Translations under genes and position numbers: made by a program
The notes under the pieces: generated by a model
The model's input: the letters and a program-made list of their open reading frames with translations, nothing else
What the model was told of the DNA's origin: nothing
The model's database searches: none
Assembly (NCBI RefSeq): GCF_023015885.1
Contig: NZ_JALKBE010000004.1
Location: 124,001 to 188,000, forward strand
Direction: 5' to 3'
Length of the DNA stretch: 64,000 nt
DNA from: Aliiroseovarius sp. S1123
GTDB taxonomy: Bacteria; Pseudomonadota; Alphaproteobacteria; Rhodobacterales; Rhodobacteraceae
Part shown: in pieces, positions 16,711 to 25,846 of the stretch
Position numbering within the stretch: the first letter of the stretch is position 1
How the letters are laid out: each line of letters starts with the position of its first letter

Positions 16711-17474
16711 CCCGCAAACCCGTCCCCCTGCCGCGAAGCTTCTTTGACCGCCCCATCGCCCACCGCGCCCTGCACGACCTGTCGGCAGGCCGCCCGGAAA
16801 ATTCGCGCGCGGCCATTCGCGCCGCTGTGGATGCGGGCTACGGGATCGAGATTGATTTGCAGATGTCGAAAGACGGGCAGGCCATGGTCTTTCACGACTA
16901 TGACCTGTCCCGCCTGACCGGCGACACGGGTCCGGTGCGCGGACGCAGCGCGGTAGAACTGGGCGCGATCGGGCTGACCGGCGGGGACGAAGGCATTCCA
17001 AGCTTCGCCGAAGTGCTGGATATCGTCGCCGGCCGCGTACCCCTTCTGGTCGAACTCAAGGACCAACACGGTGCGATGGGTCCGCATGACGGGGTGATGG
17101 AGAAAGCCACAGCCGAGGCGCTTGAAGGTTACACGGGCGATGTCGCCGTCATGTCCTTCAACCCCCATTCGGTCGAGGAATTCGGCAAGCACAACACCTC
17201 CCTCCCCCTTGGCCTGACGACCGAGGCCTACAGGGATGAAGACACCTCGCTTCTGCCCGCCGCAACGCGCGCGCGCCTGCGCGACATCCCCGACTTTGAC
17301 CGGGTGGGCGCAAGCTTCATCAGCCATGACGTGCGGGATCTGGACAACCCGGCGGTCACACGCCTGAAGGATCGCGGCGTGCCGGTTCTGTGCTGGACGG
17401 TGCGATCGCAAGAGGTCGAGGCCGAGGCCCGCAAGATCGCCGACAACGTCACGTTCGAAGGCTATCTGGCTTGA
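16707..17474 (+). CDS. ugpQ: Glycerophosphodiester phosphodiesterase
   Basis: 255 residues of GDPD fold. The catalytic and metal-binding signature is complete: HRALHD near residue 18, PENSRAA, EIDLQMSKDGQAMVFHDYDL with the second catalytic His, and VELKDQ. It hydrolyses deacylated phospholipids (glycerophosphocholine and similar) to glycerol-3-phosphate. No signal peptide is seen, so it is cytoplasmic like UgpQ. It is co-transcribed with the RidA-like gene (ATGA overlap), and the next gene follows after 31 bp. Confidence 0.9.
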   Translation: MTRKPVPLPRSFFDRPIAHRALHDLSAGRPENSRAAIRAAVDAGYGIEIDLQMSKDGQAMVFHDYDLSRLTGDTGPVRGRSAVELGAIGLTGGDEGIPSFAEVLDIVAGRVPLLVELKDQHGAMGPHDGVMEKATAEALEGYTGDVAVMSFNPHSVEEFGKHNTSLPLGLTTEAYRDEDTSLLPAATRARLRDIPDFDRVGASFISHDVRDLDNPAVTRLKDRGVPVLCWTVRSQEVEAEARKIADNVTFEGYLA

Positions 17475-17505
17475 CCAGCCCAGCTCTCTACCCCTCAATA
17501 GGACC

Positions 17506-18693
17506 GTGAGCGAAACCCAAGTCGACATCCGCACCCACCAATCCCTTGCTGCCATCCGCGCAAAGGATTGGGATGCCTGCGCCTGCCCCGAACGGGTCGC
17601 GGGCGGGCGGGCCATGGACCCGTTTACCACCCACGCTTTCCTGTCGGCGCTGGAGCGTTCGGGATCGGTCGGGGAAGGCACAGGCTGGCATCCGCAGCAT
17701 CTGACGGTGCACGCGGGCGAACAGGTCATCGCGGTGATGCCGCTTTACGTAAAAACCCACAGTCAGGGCGAATATGTGTTCGATCACGGCTGGGCGGATG
17801 CGTACGAACGCGCGGGCGGGCGGTACTATCCAAAGCTGCAATCCGCCGTCCCGTTCTCGCCCGTCACGGGGCGCCGCTTCCTGACCCGCCCCGGCCACAC
17901 GCAGATCGGACAAGCGGCCCTTGTGCAGGGCATGGTGCAGATCGCGGCAGACAACCAGATTAGCTCGGCCCATGTGACCTTCTGCACGGGGGACGAGGCT
18001 GCGGCGGGCAAGGCCATGGGGTTGTTGGCGCGCGAAGGGCTGCAATATCACTGGCAGAATGACAGCTACGCGGACTTCGATGCGTTCCTGAATGCACTGA
18101 GTTCCCGCAAGCGCAAGCAGATCCGCAAGGAGCGCCGCATTGCGCAAAGCTTTGGCGGTGACATCCTCGCCCTAACCGGCGACCAGATCCAACCGCAGCA
18201 TTGGGACGCGTTCTGGCATTTCTATCAGGACACCGGCGCCCGCAAATGGGGCCGCCCCTATCTGACCCGCGCCTTCTTTGATCAGCTCCATGACACGATG
18301 GCTCAGGATGTGCTTCTGGTGCTGGCCGAACGTGACGGGCGCCCCGTGGCCGGCGCGCTAAACGTGATTGGCCGCGACACGCTGTTCGGCCGCTACTGGG
18401 GTTGTGTCGAGGACCACCCGTTCCTGCATTTCGAGCTGTGCTATTACCAAGCCATAGACTTTGCCATTCAGCACGGTCTGACCCGTGTCGAGGCCGGCGC
18501 GCAGGGCGAACACAAACTGGCACGCGGTTATCTGCCCGCCGCCACCCATTCGCTGCACTGGATCAACGACCCCGGCTTTCGCGAGGCCGTCGACCAGTTT
18601 CTTCGCTCAGAACGCAGGGCCGTGGCGCAGGATATCGACATCCTGACATCCTACGGCCCGTTCAAATCCGTGGACGTGTCGGAACACGACTAA
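17506..18693 (+). CDS. GNAT/FemAB-like acyltransferase family protein (COG3146 type)
   Basis: 395 residues with a GTG start preceded by a weak AGGA. The protein resembles the COG3146/DUF482 family predicted to be FemAB- or GNAT-like acyltransferases: a duplicated N-acyltransferase fold, the RKRKQIRKERR basic patch, WDAFWHFYQDTGARKWGRP, and an ending GAQGEHKLARGYLP. The substrate is unknown; peptidoglycan or lipid acylation has been proposed for relatives. It lies at the end of the rightward RidA-GDPD run and converges with the peroxiredoxin gene, only 5 bp apart. Confidence 0.82.
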   Translation: MSETQVDIRTHQSLAAIRAKDWDACACPERVAGGRAMDPFTTHAFLSALERSGSVGEGTGWHPQHLTVHAGEQVIAVMPLYVKTHSQGEYVFDHGWADAYERAGGRYYPKLQSAVPFSPVTGRRFLTRPGHTQIGQAALVQGMVQIAADNQISSAHVTFCTGDEAAAGKAMGLLAREGLQYHWQNDSYADFDAFLNALSSRKRKQIRKERRIAQSFGGDILALTGDQIQPQHWDAFWHFYQDTGARKWGRPYLTRAFFDQLHDTMAQDVLLVLAERDGRPVAGALNVIGRDTLFGRYWGCVEDHPFLHFELCYYQAIDFAIQHGLTRVEAGAQGEHKLARGYLPAATHSLHWINDPGFREAVDQFLRSERRAVAQDIDILTSYGPFKSVDVSEHD

Positions 18694-18698
18694 AAGGC

Positions 18699-19193
18699 TT
18701 AGCCCCGAATGGCCTCGAGCATCGATTCCCCAGCCGAGATACCGCACATGCCGGGGTTGTCCTCGATATGCAGGATCTTCACCTCGCCATCCACCACATA
18801 GGCTCCGTAGCGCTTCGAGCGGTTGATCAGGCCCGCAGGCGGCGCGGTGAAATCCATGCCAACGGCTTTGGTGAACTCGGATTGCGGGTCGCCCAAGAAC
18901 AACAGCCCTGCCTCGGCCGCTCCGGTGCTGTCCGCCCAGGCGCTCATCACAAACGCATCATTGACGGAAATGCAGATCACATCGTCCACCCCGGCCTCAC
19001 CCAGCGCGGGTTTGGTACGAATATAGCTGGGGACATGAGCGTTCGAGCAAGTGCCCGAGAACGCCGCAGGCACAGCAAAGATCACCACGTTACGCCCCGC
19101 CAACAGGGACGACAGGCTGACAGGTTCGGGGCCTTCCGCGCCCATCCGCAACAGATTTACATCGGGTAACGTGTCACCAACACTCAGGGTCAT
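18699..19193 (-). CDS. Peroxiredoxin (Prx5-type)
   Basis: 164 residues. The peroxidatic Cys49 is in AAFSGTCSNAHVPSY, the Prx5/AhpE-like version of PxxxTxxC. The chain has the Prx5 length and the GDTLPDVNL opening. Cys74 (DVICISV) and a C-terminal GMCGIS Cys are candidate partners, so a glutaredoxin- or thiol-recycled mechanism is likely. It reduces hydroperoxides in the cytoplasm. It is divergent from the flavoprotein reductase across a 152-bp promoter interval. Confidence 0.9.
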   Translation of the reverse strand: MTLSVGDTLPDVNLLRMGAEGPEPVSLSSLLAGRNVVIFAVPAAFSGTCSNAHVPSYIRTKPALGEAGVDDVICISVNDAFVMSAWADSTGAAEAGLLFLGDPQSEFTKAVGMDFTAPPAGLINRSKRYGAYVVDGEVKILHIEDNPGMCGISAGESMLEAIRG

Positions 19194-19345
19194 TCGCGCA
19201 TTCCTTACTTATGATTCAGCAAATTGACTTTTGACTTATTTCAGCGCCATGTCATCCAACAATCTTGTGTAGAGAAAGAACGCAAATCGTTGCCAAAGCA
19301 ACTATTTTCGGCCTATCGTCCCCTGACAGAAACGCGGAGAAAACC

Positions 19346-20554
19346 ATGAGCCATATCGTCGTGATCGGAGCCGGACAGGCCGGAGCATCGCTGGTCGCCA
19401 AACTGCGCAACACGGGCTTCGACGGAGAGGTCACTTTGATCGGCGCGGAAAGCGCGCCGCCCTATCAGCGCCCGCCCCTGTCCAAGTCCTATCTGCTGGG
19501 CGAGATGGAGCTGGAGCGCCTCTATCTGCGCCCCGAAAACTTCTATGCCGACCAGAACATCACCCTGCGGCTGGACACCCGCGTGGACGCGATTGACGCG
19601 GCGGCGAAAGAGGTGGTGATCGGGGATGAGCGGATCGCCTATGACCAACTGGCCATCACCACCGGATCGACGCCGCGTTATCTGCCTGCTGCGATTGGTG
19701 GCGAACTGGACGGCGTCCATGTGGTGCGCACCTTGGCCGATGTGGACGGCATGGCGCCCGAGTTCGCCGAGGGTCGCAGCGTGTTGATCATCGGCGGCGG
19801 CTATATCGGGCTTGAGGCCGCAGCGGTGGCCGCCAAGAAGGGCTTGAAAGTCACGCTGGTCGAAATGGCTGACCGCATTCTGCAACGGGTCGCCGCGCCC
19901 GAGACCTCGGACTATTTCCGCGCGCTGCATGCCTCGCACGGCGTCGACATCCGCGAAGGCGTCGGGCTGGACCGTCTGACCGGTGAGGGGCGTGTGACGG
20001 GTGCCACCTTGTCGGATGGAACTGAGCTGGAGATTGATTTCGCCATCGTTGGCGTCGGGATCGCCCCCGACAGCGCACTGGCCGAAAGCGCGGGGCTTGA
20101 GCTGGAAAATGGCATCAAAACCGACGCGGGGGGCCGCACCTCGGATGCGTCGATCTGGGCAGCGGGCGATTGCGCGTCCTTCCCCTATCGCGGCGAGCGG
20201 ATCCGTCTGGAAAGTGTCCCTAACGCCATTGATCAAGCCGAGATCGTCGCCCGCAACATGCTGGGCGAAGGCGTCGACTATGTCGCCAAGCCGTGGTTCT
20301 GGTCGGATCAGTATGACGTGAAGCTGCAAATCGCGGGGCTGAACACGGGCTATGACAACATCGTCACCCGCCCCGGCGACAAGGACGGCAGCGTCAGCTT
20401 CTGGTACTATCAGGGCGACACCCTGCTGGCCGTGGACGCAATGAACGAACCCCGCGCCTATATGGTCGGCAAGCGGTTGGTCGAAGGCGGCAAATCGCCC
20501 GACAAAGCAGCCGTGGCCGATCCCGAGACCGAACTGAAAGCCCTATTGGCATGA
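19346..20554 (+). CDS. FAD-dependent NAD(P)H:ferredoxin/rubredoxin reductase
   Basis: 402 residues from the ATG preceded by GGAG. Two dinucleotide-binding motifs are present: IVVIGAGQAGASL at the N-terminus (FAD) and VLIIGGGYIGLEAA near residue 150 (NAD(P)H), plus the IWAAGDCA flavin motif. The PPYQRPPLSKSYL segment is typical of the ferredoxin reductase group serving Rieske oxygenases and P450s. No oxygenase or ferredoxin gene is next to it, so its partner must be encoded elsewhere. Its end overlaps rsmD by 4 bp. Confidence 0.9.
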   Translation: MSHIVVIGAGQAGASLVAKLRNTGFDGEVTLIGAESAPPYQRPPLSKSYLLGEMELERLYLRPENFYADQNITLRLDTRVDAIDAAAKEVVIGDERIAYDQLAITTGSTPRYLPAAIGGELDGVHVVRTLADVDGMAPEFAEGRSVLIIGGGYIGLEAAAVAAKKGLKVTLVEMADRILQRVAAPETSDYFRALHASHGVDIREGVGLDRLTGEGRVTGATLSDGTELEIDFAIVGVGIAPDSALAESAGLELENGIKTDAGGRTSDASIWAAGDCASFPYRGERIRLESVPNAIDQAEIVARNMLGEGVDYVAKPWFWSDQYDVKLQIAGLNTGYDNIVTRPGDKDGSVSFWYYQGDTLLAVDAMNEPRAYMVGKRLVEGGKSPDKAAVADPETELKALLA

Positions 20555-21111
20555 GGATCATCGCAGGACGTTTTCGCGGGCTGGCACTGGCAAGTGTCGG
20601 CAAGGGGGATGCGGGCGCACATTTGCGCCCCACCACCGACCGCGTGCGTGAAAGTCTGTTTTCCATGCTGACAGGCGGGCGCTTTGGAGACCCCATCGAC
20701 GACGCACGCGTGCTGGACCTGTTCGCAGGCACCGGCGCGCTGGGGCTTGAGGCGCTCTCGCGCGGGGCCTCCCATGTCACCTTGGTGGATGACGGACGAA
20801 AGGCGCTGTCGCTGATCCGCGAGAACATCCAGAAATGCCGCTGCGCCGACGAGGCAACGGTGCTGAAACGCGACGCCACCCGGCTGCCCGAAGGTACACC
20901 GCACGACCTGATCTTTTTGGACCCGCCGTATGGCAAAGGGCTGGGGGAAAAGGCGTTGGCGGCGGCGATCAAATCAGGCTGGGTCGCAGACGGTGCGCTG
21001 ATCGTGTGGGAAGACAACGTGCCGGTGATCCCGCCCGCGGGCGTCACCCAGTTGGATAGTCGCCGCTATGGTGACACGGTGATCACGATCTGCGAGTACG
21101 CCGAAACGTAG
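20551..21111 (+). CDS. rsmD: 16S rRNA (guanine(966)-N2)-methyltransferase
   Basis: 186 residues, the usual RsmD size. It begins MRIIAGRFRGLAL and carries RPTTDRVRESLFSML, the SAM-binding VLDLFAGTGALGLEALSRGA and the catalytic DPPY motif (LIFLDPPYGKG). It methylates G966 of 16S rRNA in the assembled 30S subunit. The ATG overlaps the preceding reductase stop (ATGA). Confidence 0.94.
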   Translation: MRIIAGRFRGLALASVGKGDAGAHLRPTTDRVRESLFSMLTGGRFGDPIDDARVLDLFAGTGALGLEALSRGASHVTLVDDGRKALSLIRENIQKCRCADEATVLKRDATRLPEGTPHDLIFLDPPYGKGLGEKALAAAIKSGWVADGALIVWEDNVPVIPPAGVTQLDSRRYGDTVITICEYAET

Positions 21112-21146
21112 CAGGCACCACAGATTCAAAGAGAATTCGGTGACTA

Positions 21147-21172
21147 GGGGGAAACCTCAGAAAGTTTCCCCT
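21147..21172. terminator. Hairpin between convergent rsmD and map
   Basis: An 8-9-bp stem (GGGGAAAC with GTTTCCCC) around an 8-nt loop, in the 76-bp gap between two convergent genes. There is no T run on either side, so it may act as a bidirectional 3'-end stabiliser rather than a strong terminator. Confidence 0.5.
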
Positions 21173-21187
21173 AAGTAAACTTTCCTA

Positions 21188-22036
21188 TCAACCCCACGTC
21201 GGGTGGAACTTCCCGGCGGGCGACAGGGTGAAGATCTCGCAGCCATCCGCCGTCACGCCGACCGAGTGTTCGAACTGCGCCGACAGCGACTTGTCGCGGG
21301 TGATCGCGGTCCAATCATCGGACAGGATCTTGGTTTCCGGACGGCCCAGATTGATCATCGGTTCGATGGTGAAGAACATGCCTTCTTCCAGCACGGCGCC
21401 CGTACCCGGACGGCCATAGTGCAGCACGTTGGGCGGCGCGTGGAACACGCGACCCAGACCGTGGCCGCAGAAATCGCGCACGACGGACATACGCTGCGCC
21501 TCGGCGTATTTCTGGATGGCGTTGCCGATGTCGCCGAAGGTGTTGCCCGGCTTGACGGCGGCGATGCCCTCCATCAGCGCATCATGGGTTACTTGAATCA
21601 GACGGTCCGCATAGGGTTTGACCGCGCCAACCTTGTACATGCGGCTGGTGTCGCCATACCACCCATCGACGATCACGGTGACGTCGATGTTAAGGATATC
21701 GCCCTCGACCAGCTCGTCATGTTTGCGGCCGGTCTTGTCATTCTTCATCTTCGGCGTTTTCGAGCCGGGAATGCCGTGACAAACCACATGGTTCAGCGAG
21801 ATACACGACGCGTGCTTATAGCCCTTATAGCCGATCGTGGCCGATACGGCGCCCGCTTCGTCCACCATCGCCTCGATCGCGGCGTCCAGTTCGGCGGTGG
21901 TCACACCGGGGGCGATCATCGGGGCCACACGGTCCAGAATCTCTGCCGCCAGCTTACCCGCTGCATGCATGCCGGCGAAATCCGCCGGGTCATAGAGGCG
22001 AATGCCTTCCTTGGTTACGCGCATCTTGTCGTCCAT
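21188..22036 (-). CDS. map: Type I methionine aminopeptidase
   Basis: 282 residues with the five metal ligands of MetAP in order: Asp in NIDVTVIVDGWYGD (two Asp), His in CGHGLGRVFH, Glu in FTIEPMI and Glu in QFEHSVGV. The segment NHVVCHGIP is the conserved substrate-side motif. It removes initiator methionine from nascent proteins. A good ribosome site (AAGGAAACCACC) precedes the start. It is followed upstream, same strand, by sfsA with a 35-bp gap. Confidence 0.95.
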   Translation of the reverse strand: MDDKMRVTKEGIRLYDPADFAGMHAAGKLAAEILDRVAPMIAPGVTTAELDAAIEAMVDEAGAVSATIGYKGYKHASCISLNHVVCHGIPGSKTPKMKNDKTGRKHDELVEGDILNIDVTVIVDGWYGDTSRMYKVGAVKPYADRLIQVTHDALMEGIAAVKPGNTFGDIGNAIQKYAEAQRMSVVRDFCGHGLGRVFHAPPNVLHYGRPGTGAVLEEGMFFTIEPMINLGRPETKILSDDWTAITRDKSLSAQFEHSVGVTADGCEIFTLSPAGKFHPTWG

Positions 22037-22071
22037 GGTGGTTTCCTTCTTCTGCCCCCTAGATAGGGCGT

Positions 22072-22782
22072 TCAGGCCAAAGACGCCAGAGGGGCTGCGA
22101 CATCGACCCCAGACGGCGAAATTGTCGTGCCCAGAACGATCACCTCGACCCCGGCGGCGCGTGCCGCGTCGAAGGCCCGCCCATAGGCGGGATCAATGTC
22201 CCGCGCCAGATCGAACCGGTCGCAATCCGTGCGCTGCACCAGATAAAGCATCACGGCCCGGTGGCCTTCGCCGACCATATTCGCCAGCTCTCCCAGATGC
22301 TTGGTGCCGCGCGCAGTGACGCTGTCGGGAAACTCGGCCAGACCGGCTTGGCGGGACAGGGTGACGGACTTCACCTCGACATAGGTCAGGCCACTACCTT
22401 CCAAGCCGCCTTCCAACAGGAAATCAATGCGGCTTTTCTCACCGTATTTCACCTCGGCCCGGACAGAGTGATAGTCGCCCAGCCCCGGCACGGCGCGTGC
22501 TTCAAGCGCGGCTTTCAGTGCCCGGTTCGGGACCGAGGTATCGACGCCGGTGAAATGCCCATCCGCGTGTTCGACCAAACGCCAACCAAAATTCAGCTTT
22601 TTCTTGGGATCGTCGTTGGGCTCCAACCAGATTTTCGACCCCGGCTCGGCCAGCCCCATCATGGATCCGGGATTGGCGCAGTGGGCTGTCACTTCGCGAC
22701 CATCTGTCAACAGGCAGTCGGCAAGAAAGCGTTTATAACGACGGACAAGCGTGGCGGGCACAAGAGGGCTGGGAAATTCCAT
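22072..22782 (-). CDS. sfsA: SfsA family DNA/RNA-binding protein
   Basis: 236 residues with the SfsA hallmarks: LVRRYKRFLAD (OB-fold nucleic-acid-binding region), TAHCANPGSMMGL, and the nuclease-like core RIDFLLEG followed by YVEVKSVTL. SfsA was named for sugar fermentation stimulation in E. coli, and a nuclease fold is established, but its cellular role is poorly defined. It is probably co-transcribed with map and is divergent from the cinA-like gene. Confidence 0.92.
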   Translation of the reverse strand: MEFPSPLVPATLVRRYKRFLADCLLTDGREVTAHCANPGSMMGLAEPGSKIWLEPNDDPKKKLNFGWRLVEHADGHFTGVDTSVPNRALKAALEARAVPGLGDYHSVRAEVKYGEKSRIDFLLEGGLEGSGLTYVEVKSVTLSRQAGLAEFPDSVTARGTKHLGELANMVGEGHRAVMLYLVQRTDCDRFDLARDIDPAYGRAFDAARAAGVEVIVLGTTISPSGVDVAAPLASLA

Positions 22783-22820
22783 ATCCCGGGCCTATACCGG
22801 AAACAGGAAAGGAACAAGCG

Positions 22821-23549
22821 ATGCCCAACCCCTCTGCCGCAATGCTGGTGATCGGAGATGAAATCCTGTCGGGCCGGACGCGGGATGCGAATATGCATCA
22901 CCTTGCAGGCCGCCTGACCGAGCACGGTATTGATCTGAAAGAGGTGCGCGTGGTGTCCGACGACGCAGACGCCATTGTGTCCGCCGTGAAAGCCCTTTCC
23001 GCCGGGTATGACCATGTGTTCACGTCCGGCGGGATCGGTCCGACGCATGATGACATCACCGCCGACTGCATCGCCCGCGCCTTTGACGACCATATCGACA
23101 TTCGCGACGACGCCCGCGACCTGCTAGCCGCCTATTACGCTGAGAACGGCCGCGAGTTCAACGCTGCCCGCCAACGCATGGCGCGCATCCCGGATCGGGC
23201 CACGCTGATCGACAATCCTGTCTCGGTCGCGCCCGGATTTACGCTGGAAAACGTGCATGTGATGGCAGGCGTCCCGTCGGTCTTCACAGCCATGGTCGAA
23301 AGCGTCCTGCCCGGCCTGACCGGCGGCGCGCCATTGGTGTCGAGGACCGTGCGGATTAACCGGGGCGAAGGCGACATTGCCGGACCTTTGGGGCAGCTTG
23401 TCCAGCACTATGCTACACTCAGTTTCGGATCCTACCCTTTCATTGAAAACGGCGCATTCGGCGTCAACATCGTTATTCGCGGCACGGATGTGGCCCTGTT
23501 AGACAACGCCACCCGCGCGCTTCAAGACCAGTTCAAGGAGGCCACATGA
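22821..23549 (+). CDS. CinA N-terminal-like molybdopterin-binding domain protein
   Basis: 242 residues made of one MoaB/MogA-type (competence/damage-inducible protein A N-terminal) domain. It starts AAMLVIGDEILSGRTRD and carries VFTSGGIGPTHDDIT, the family signature. The deamidase (CinA C-terminal) domain is absent. Related stand-alone proteins are annotated as molybdopterin-binding proteins or ADP-ribose/NMN-related enzymes; the true activity is not established. Start has AAAGGA 8 bp upstream. The GNAT gene overlaps its end by 4 bp. Confidence 0.88.
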   Translation: MPNPSAAMLVIGDEILSGRTRDANMHHLAGRLTEHGIDLKEVRVVSDDADAIVSAVKALSAGYDHVFTSGGIGPTHDDITADCIARAFDDHIDIRDDARDLLAAYYAENGREFNAARQRMARIPDRATLIDNPVSVAPGFTLENVHVMAGVPSVFTAMVESVLPGLTGGAPLVSRTVRINRGEGDIAGPLGQLVQHYATLSFGSYPFIENGAFGVNIVIRGTDVALLDNATRALQDQFKEAT

Positions 23550-24277
23550 AAACGCCCCATCTTCCCACCGCCGAGCAATTGATCGAGGTCTGTGAAGCAA
23601 CCTGGCCCCCGGCCGCCACGCATCGTGTTGGCGCATGGGTGGTGCGTGATGGCGCAGGCGGCGGCAAACGCGTGTCCGCCGCGACCGAGAACTGGCCGAC
23701 CACCGAAGCCGACCTGCCCGCCGCCGAGAAAGCCATGCGCGACATGGGCATGGACCCGCTGTTCCAAATCCGTGCAGGCGACGAGCATCTGGACGAGATG
23801 CTGGGCAAACACGGTTATGATATTGTTGACCCGGTGAACATCTGGGTCATTCCCGTGGCCGAGCTGACCCGCGACCCGCTGCCGCCAGTGTCGGCCTTTG
23901 CAATCTGGCCTATGCTGTCGATCATGACCGAGCTGTGGGAAGAAGGCGGCATCCACGAACACCGCCGCGCCGTGATGGACCGCGCGGATTGCCCCAAGAC
24001 CGCCCTTCTGGCGCGCACCGATGACACCCCTGCGGGCGTAGGCTTCGTGGGTGTCCATGACGGCATCGCCATGGCCCACGCGCTGCATGTCGATCCCAAG
24101 CTGCGTCGCATGGGCACTGGGCAAAACCTGTTGAAGCAGGCGGCTAAGTGGGCCGAAGATCAGGGCGCCGAGTTCCTGTCCCTGATCGTGACCCAAGGCA
24201 ACCACGCCGCAAATCCGCTATATGCAAATCTTGGCATGCATCTGGTTGGGCACTACCATTACCGTGCGAAACGCTAA
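23546..24277 (+). CDS. GNAT-family N-acetyltransferase
   Basis: 243 residues. The C-terminal half contains the GNAT acetyl-CoA loop in LHVDPKLRRMGTGQNLLKQA and ends with the NPLYANLGM strand common to the family. The N-terminal half (about 1-110) is a second, degenerate GNAT-like lobe. The substrate is unknown. It overlaps the cinA-like gene (ATGA) and is followed after 12 bp by the AhpD-like gene, making one operon of four genes that ends with OmpA. Confidence 0.85.
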   Translation: MKTPHLPTAEQLIEVCEATWPPAATHRVGAWVVRDGAGGGKRVSAATENWPTTEADLPAAEKAMRDMGMDPLFQIRAGDEHLDEMLGKHGYDIVDPVNIWVIPVAELTRDPLPPVSAFAIWPMLSIMTELWEEGGIHEHRRAVMDRADCPKTALLARTDDTPAGVGFVGVHDGIAMAHALHVDPKLRRMGTGQNLLKQAAKWAEDQGAEFLSLIVTQGNHAANPLYANLGMHLVGHYHYRAKR

Positions 24278-24289
24278 GAAGGACACAGT

Positions 24290-24865
24290 ATGTCGCAAAA
24301 AACGAGCCCTGTAACCGCCCTTGACCTGCCGATGGTCGACCCCCTGCCTGACGACATCCAGAAATACTTCGACATCTGCGATGAAAAGCTGGGGCTGATC
24401 CCGAATGTGCTGCAAGCCTATGCGTTTGACATGGCAAAGCTGCGCCCCTTCATGGACATGTATAACGAGGTGATGCTGGACGACAGCGGGCTGTCCAAAC
24501 TGGAACGCGAGATGATCGCGGTGGTCGTCAGCTCGATCAATCGGTGCTGGTATTGTCAGGTCGCCCATGGCGCTGCCGTGCGCCAATTGTCGGGCAATCC
24601 GCAACTGGGCGAGGCGATGGTGATGAACTGGCGCATGGCCGATCTGGATGCGCGTCAGACTGCGATGCTGGCATTCTCTGAGAAGATTACCAAAGCCTCC
24701 TCGGAAACCTCGGAAGCGGATCGTCAGGCGCTGCGCGATGTTGGGTTCTCGGATCGGGACATCTGGGACATCGCGGCGACGGTTGGGTTCTTTTCGATGT
24801 CCAACCGCATGGCATCCGCCGTCGGGATGAAACCAAACGACGAATATCACGCCCAAAGCCGATGA
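24290..24865 (+). CDS. AhpD-like peroxidase-related enzyme
   Basis: 191 residues of carboxymuconolactone decarboxylase/AhpD fold with the redox motif C-W-Y-C-x3-H (NRCWYCQVAHGAAVR). Length and the ending ASAVGMKPNDEYH match the 'uncharacterised peroxidase-related' family. It probably reduces organic peroxides with a disulfide relay, or acts as a thiol oxidoreductase. It has a good ribosome site (AAGGACACAGT) and overlaps the OmpA gene by 4 bp. Confidence 0.88.
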   Translation: MSQKTSPVTALDLPMVDPLPDDIQKYFDICDEKLGLIPNVLQAYAFDMAKLRPFMDMYNEVMLDDSGLSKLEREMIAVVVSSINRCWYCQVAHGAAVRQLSGNPQLGEAMVMNWRMADLDARQTAMLAFSEKITKASSETSEADRQALRDVGFSDRDIWDIAATVGFFSMSNRMASAVGMKPNDEYHAQSR

Positions 24866-25785
24866 TCCTGCCCCGCCGCCTGTTTGCTCTTGTCTGTGTG
24901 GTCGCCACGCTTCCCTTCGGGGCAGCGGCCTTGGACTTGCCCGCAGGCTCCAGACTTCAGGCTGAGGTCGCGGAAAATGGCCAAGCGGAAATCGCCACAA
25001 GCCGATTTGACGGCGTGGCCGTTCCTGCGACCACCGCCGTCGGTCATGTGACCCGGCAGGCATGGCGCGCGCCCGGTCAGGCCCAACGCAGTTACCAGAT
25101 CCTGACCTCGTTGCGGGATCAGTTGCGCAAAGACGGCTATCGCATCCTGTATCAATGCCAAGCCGTGTCCTGTGGCGGGTTCGATTTCCGGTTTCAGATC
25201 GGGCATTTCGGGTCTCCGGACATGTTCGTCGACCTAGGAGACTATCACTTTCTAAGTGCCCGCAAGGATGACAGCTTCGCCCAGATATTGCTTAGCCAAA
25301 GCGCGCAGGACGCATTCTTCGAACTGACTTTCGTGACATCACCGAAAGACGCCGCGCCGCTTCTGACGACGGCCGAAGTCGCTCCGATTTCGACACCGCA
25401 GCCAAGCGATCCGTTGGACGTACAGCTATCGACCCTTGGGCATGTGGTTTTATCGGGCCTGACATTCTCGACCGGATCGGCAGAGCTTGCCGATGGCGTC
25501 GTACCTGCACTGTCTGACTTGGCAGCTTTTCTGGCCGCTGACCCCAACCGGCGGATCGTACTGGTCGGTCATACGGATGCCGAAGGCAGTCTGGACGGCA
25601 ACGTCGCTCTGTCCCGCAAGCGCGCCGCATCGGTGATGGAGCGTCTGATCAACGGCTATGGCGTGGACGCAGCTCAACTGTCTGCCGATGGCGTGGGCTA
25701 TCTATCCCCCTTGGCGGGGAATGCCACAGCCGAGGGGCGCGAGTTGAACCGCCGCGTGGAAGCGGTGCTGCTGAACACAAACTAA
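24862..25785 (+). CDS. OmpA-family outer-membrane/peptidoglycan-binding protein
   Basis: 307 residues with a Sec signal peptide (LFALVCVVATLPFGAAA). A unique middle region (about 25-185) precedes a C-terminal OmpA domain: LTFSTGSAELADG, the core VGHTDAEGSLDGNVALSRKR and the ELNRRVEAVL end that binds diaminopimelate of peptidoglycan. There is no obvious N-terminal beta-barrel, so it is a soluble or peripheral peptidoglycan-tethering protein rather than a porin. It is the last gene of the cinA-GNAT-ahpD-like run. Confidence 0.88.
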   Translation: MILPRRLFALVCVVATLPFGAAALDLPAGSRLQAEVAENGQAEIATSRFDGVAVPATTAVGHVTRQAWRAPGQAQRSYQILTSLRDQLRKDGYRILYQCQAVSCGGFDFRFQIGHFGSPDMFVDLGDYHFLSARKDDSFAQILLSQSAQDAFFELTFVTSPKDAAPLLTTAEVAPISTPQPSDPLDVQLSTLGHVVLSGLTFSTGSAELADGVVPALSDLAAFLAADPNRRIVLVGHTDAEGSLDGNVALSRKRAASVMERLINGYGVDAAQLSADGVGYLSPLAGNATAEGRELNRRVEAVLLNTN

Positions 25786-25790
25786 CCCGC

Positions 25791-25816
25791 AAAAAAACGG
25801 CGGGACCAGCCCGCCG
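25791..25816 (-). terminator. Intrinsic terminator of the LysR gene
   Basis: A perfect 7-bp stem CGGCGGG/CCCGCCG with a 5-nt loop is followed on the minus strand by seven T. It lies 30 bp after the LysR stop and, as a stable hairpin, may also help end the convergent OmpA transcript. Confidence 0.9.
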
Positions 25817-25846
25817 CAGATGCTCTTCGCTGTTTCTGCTCTGCCT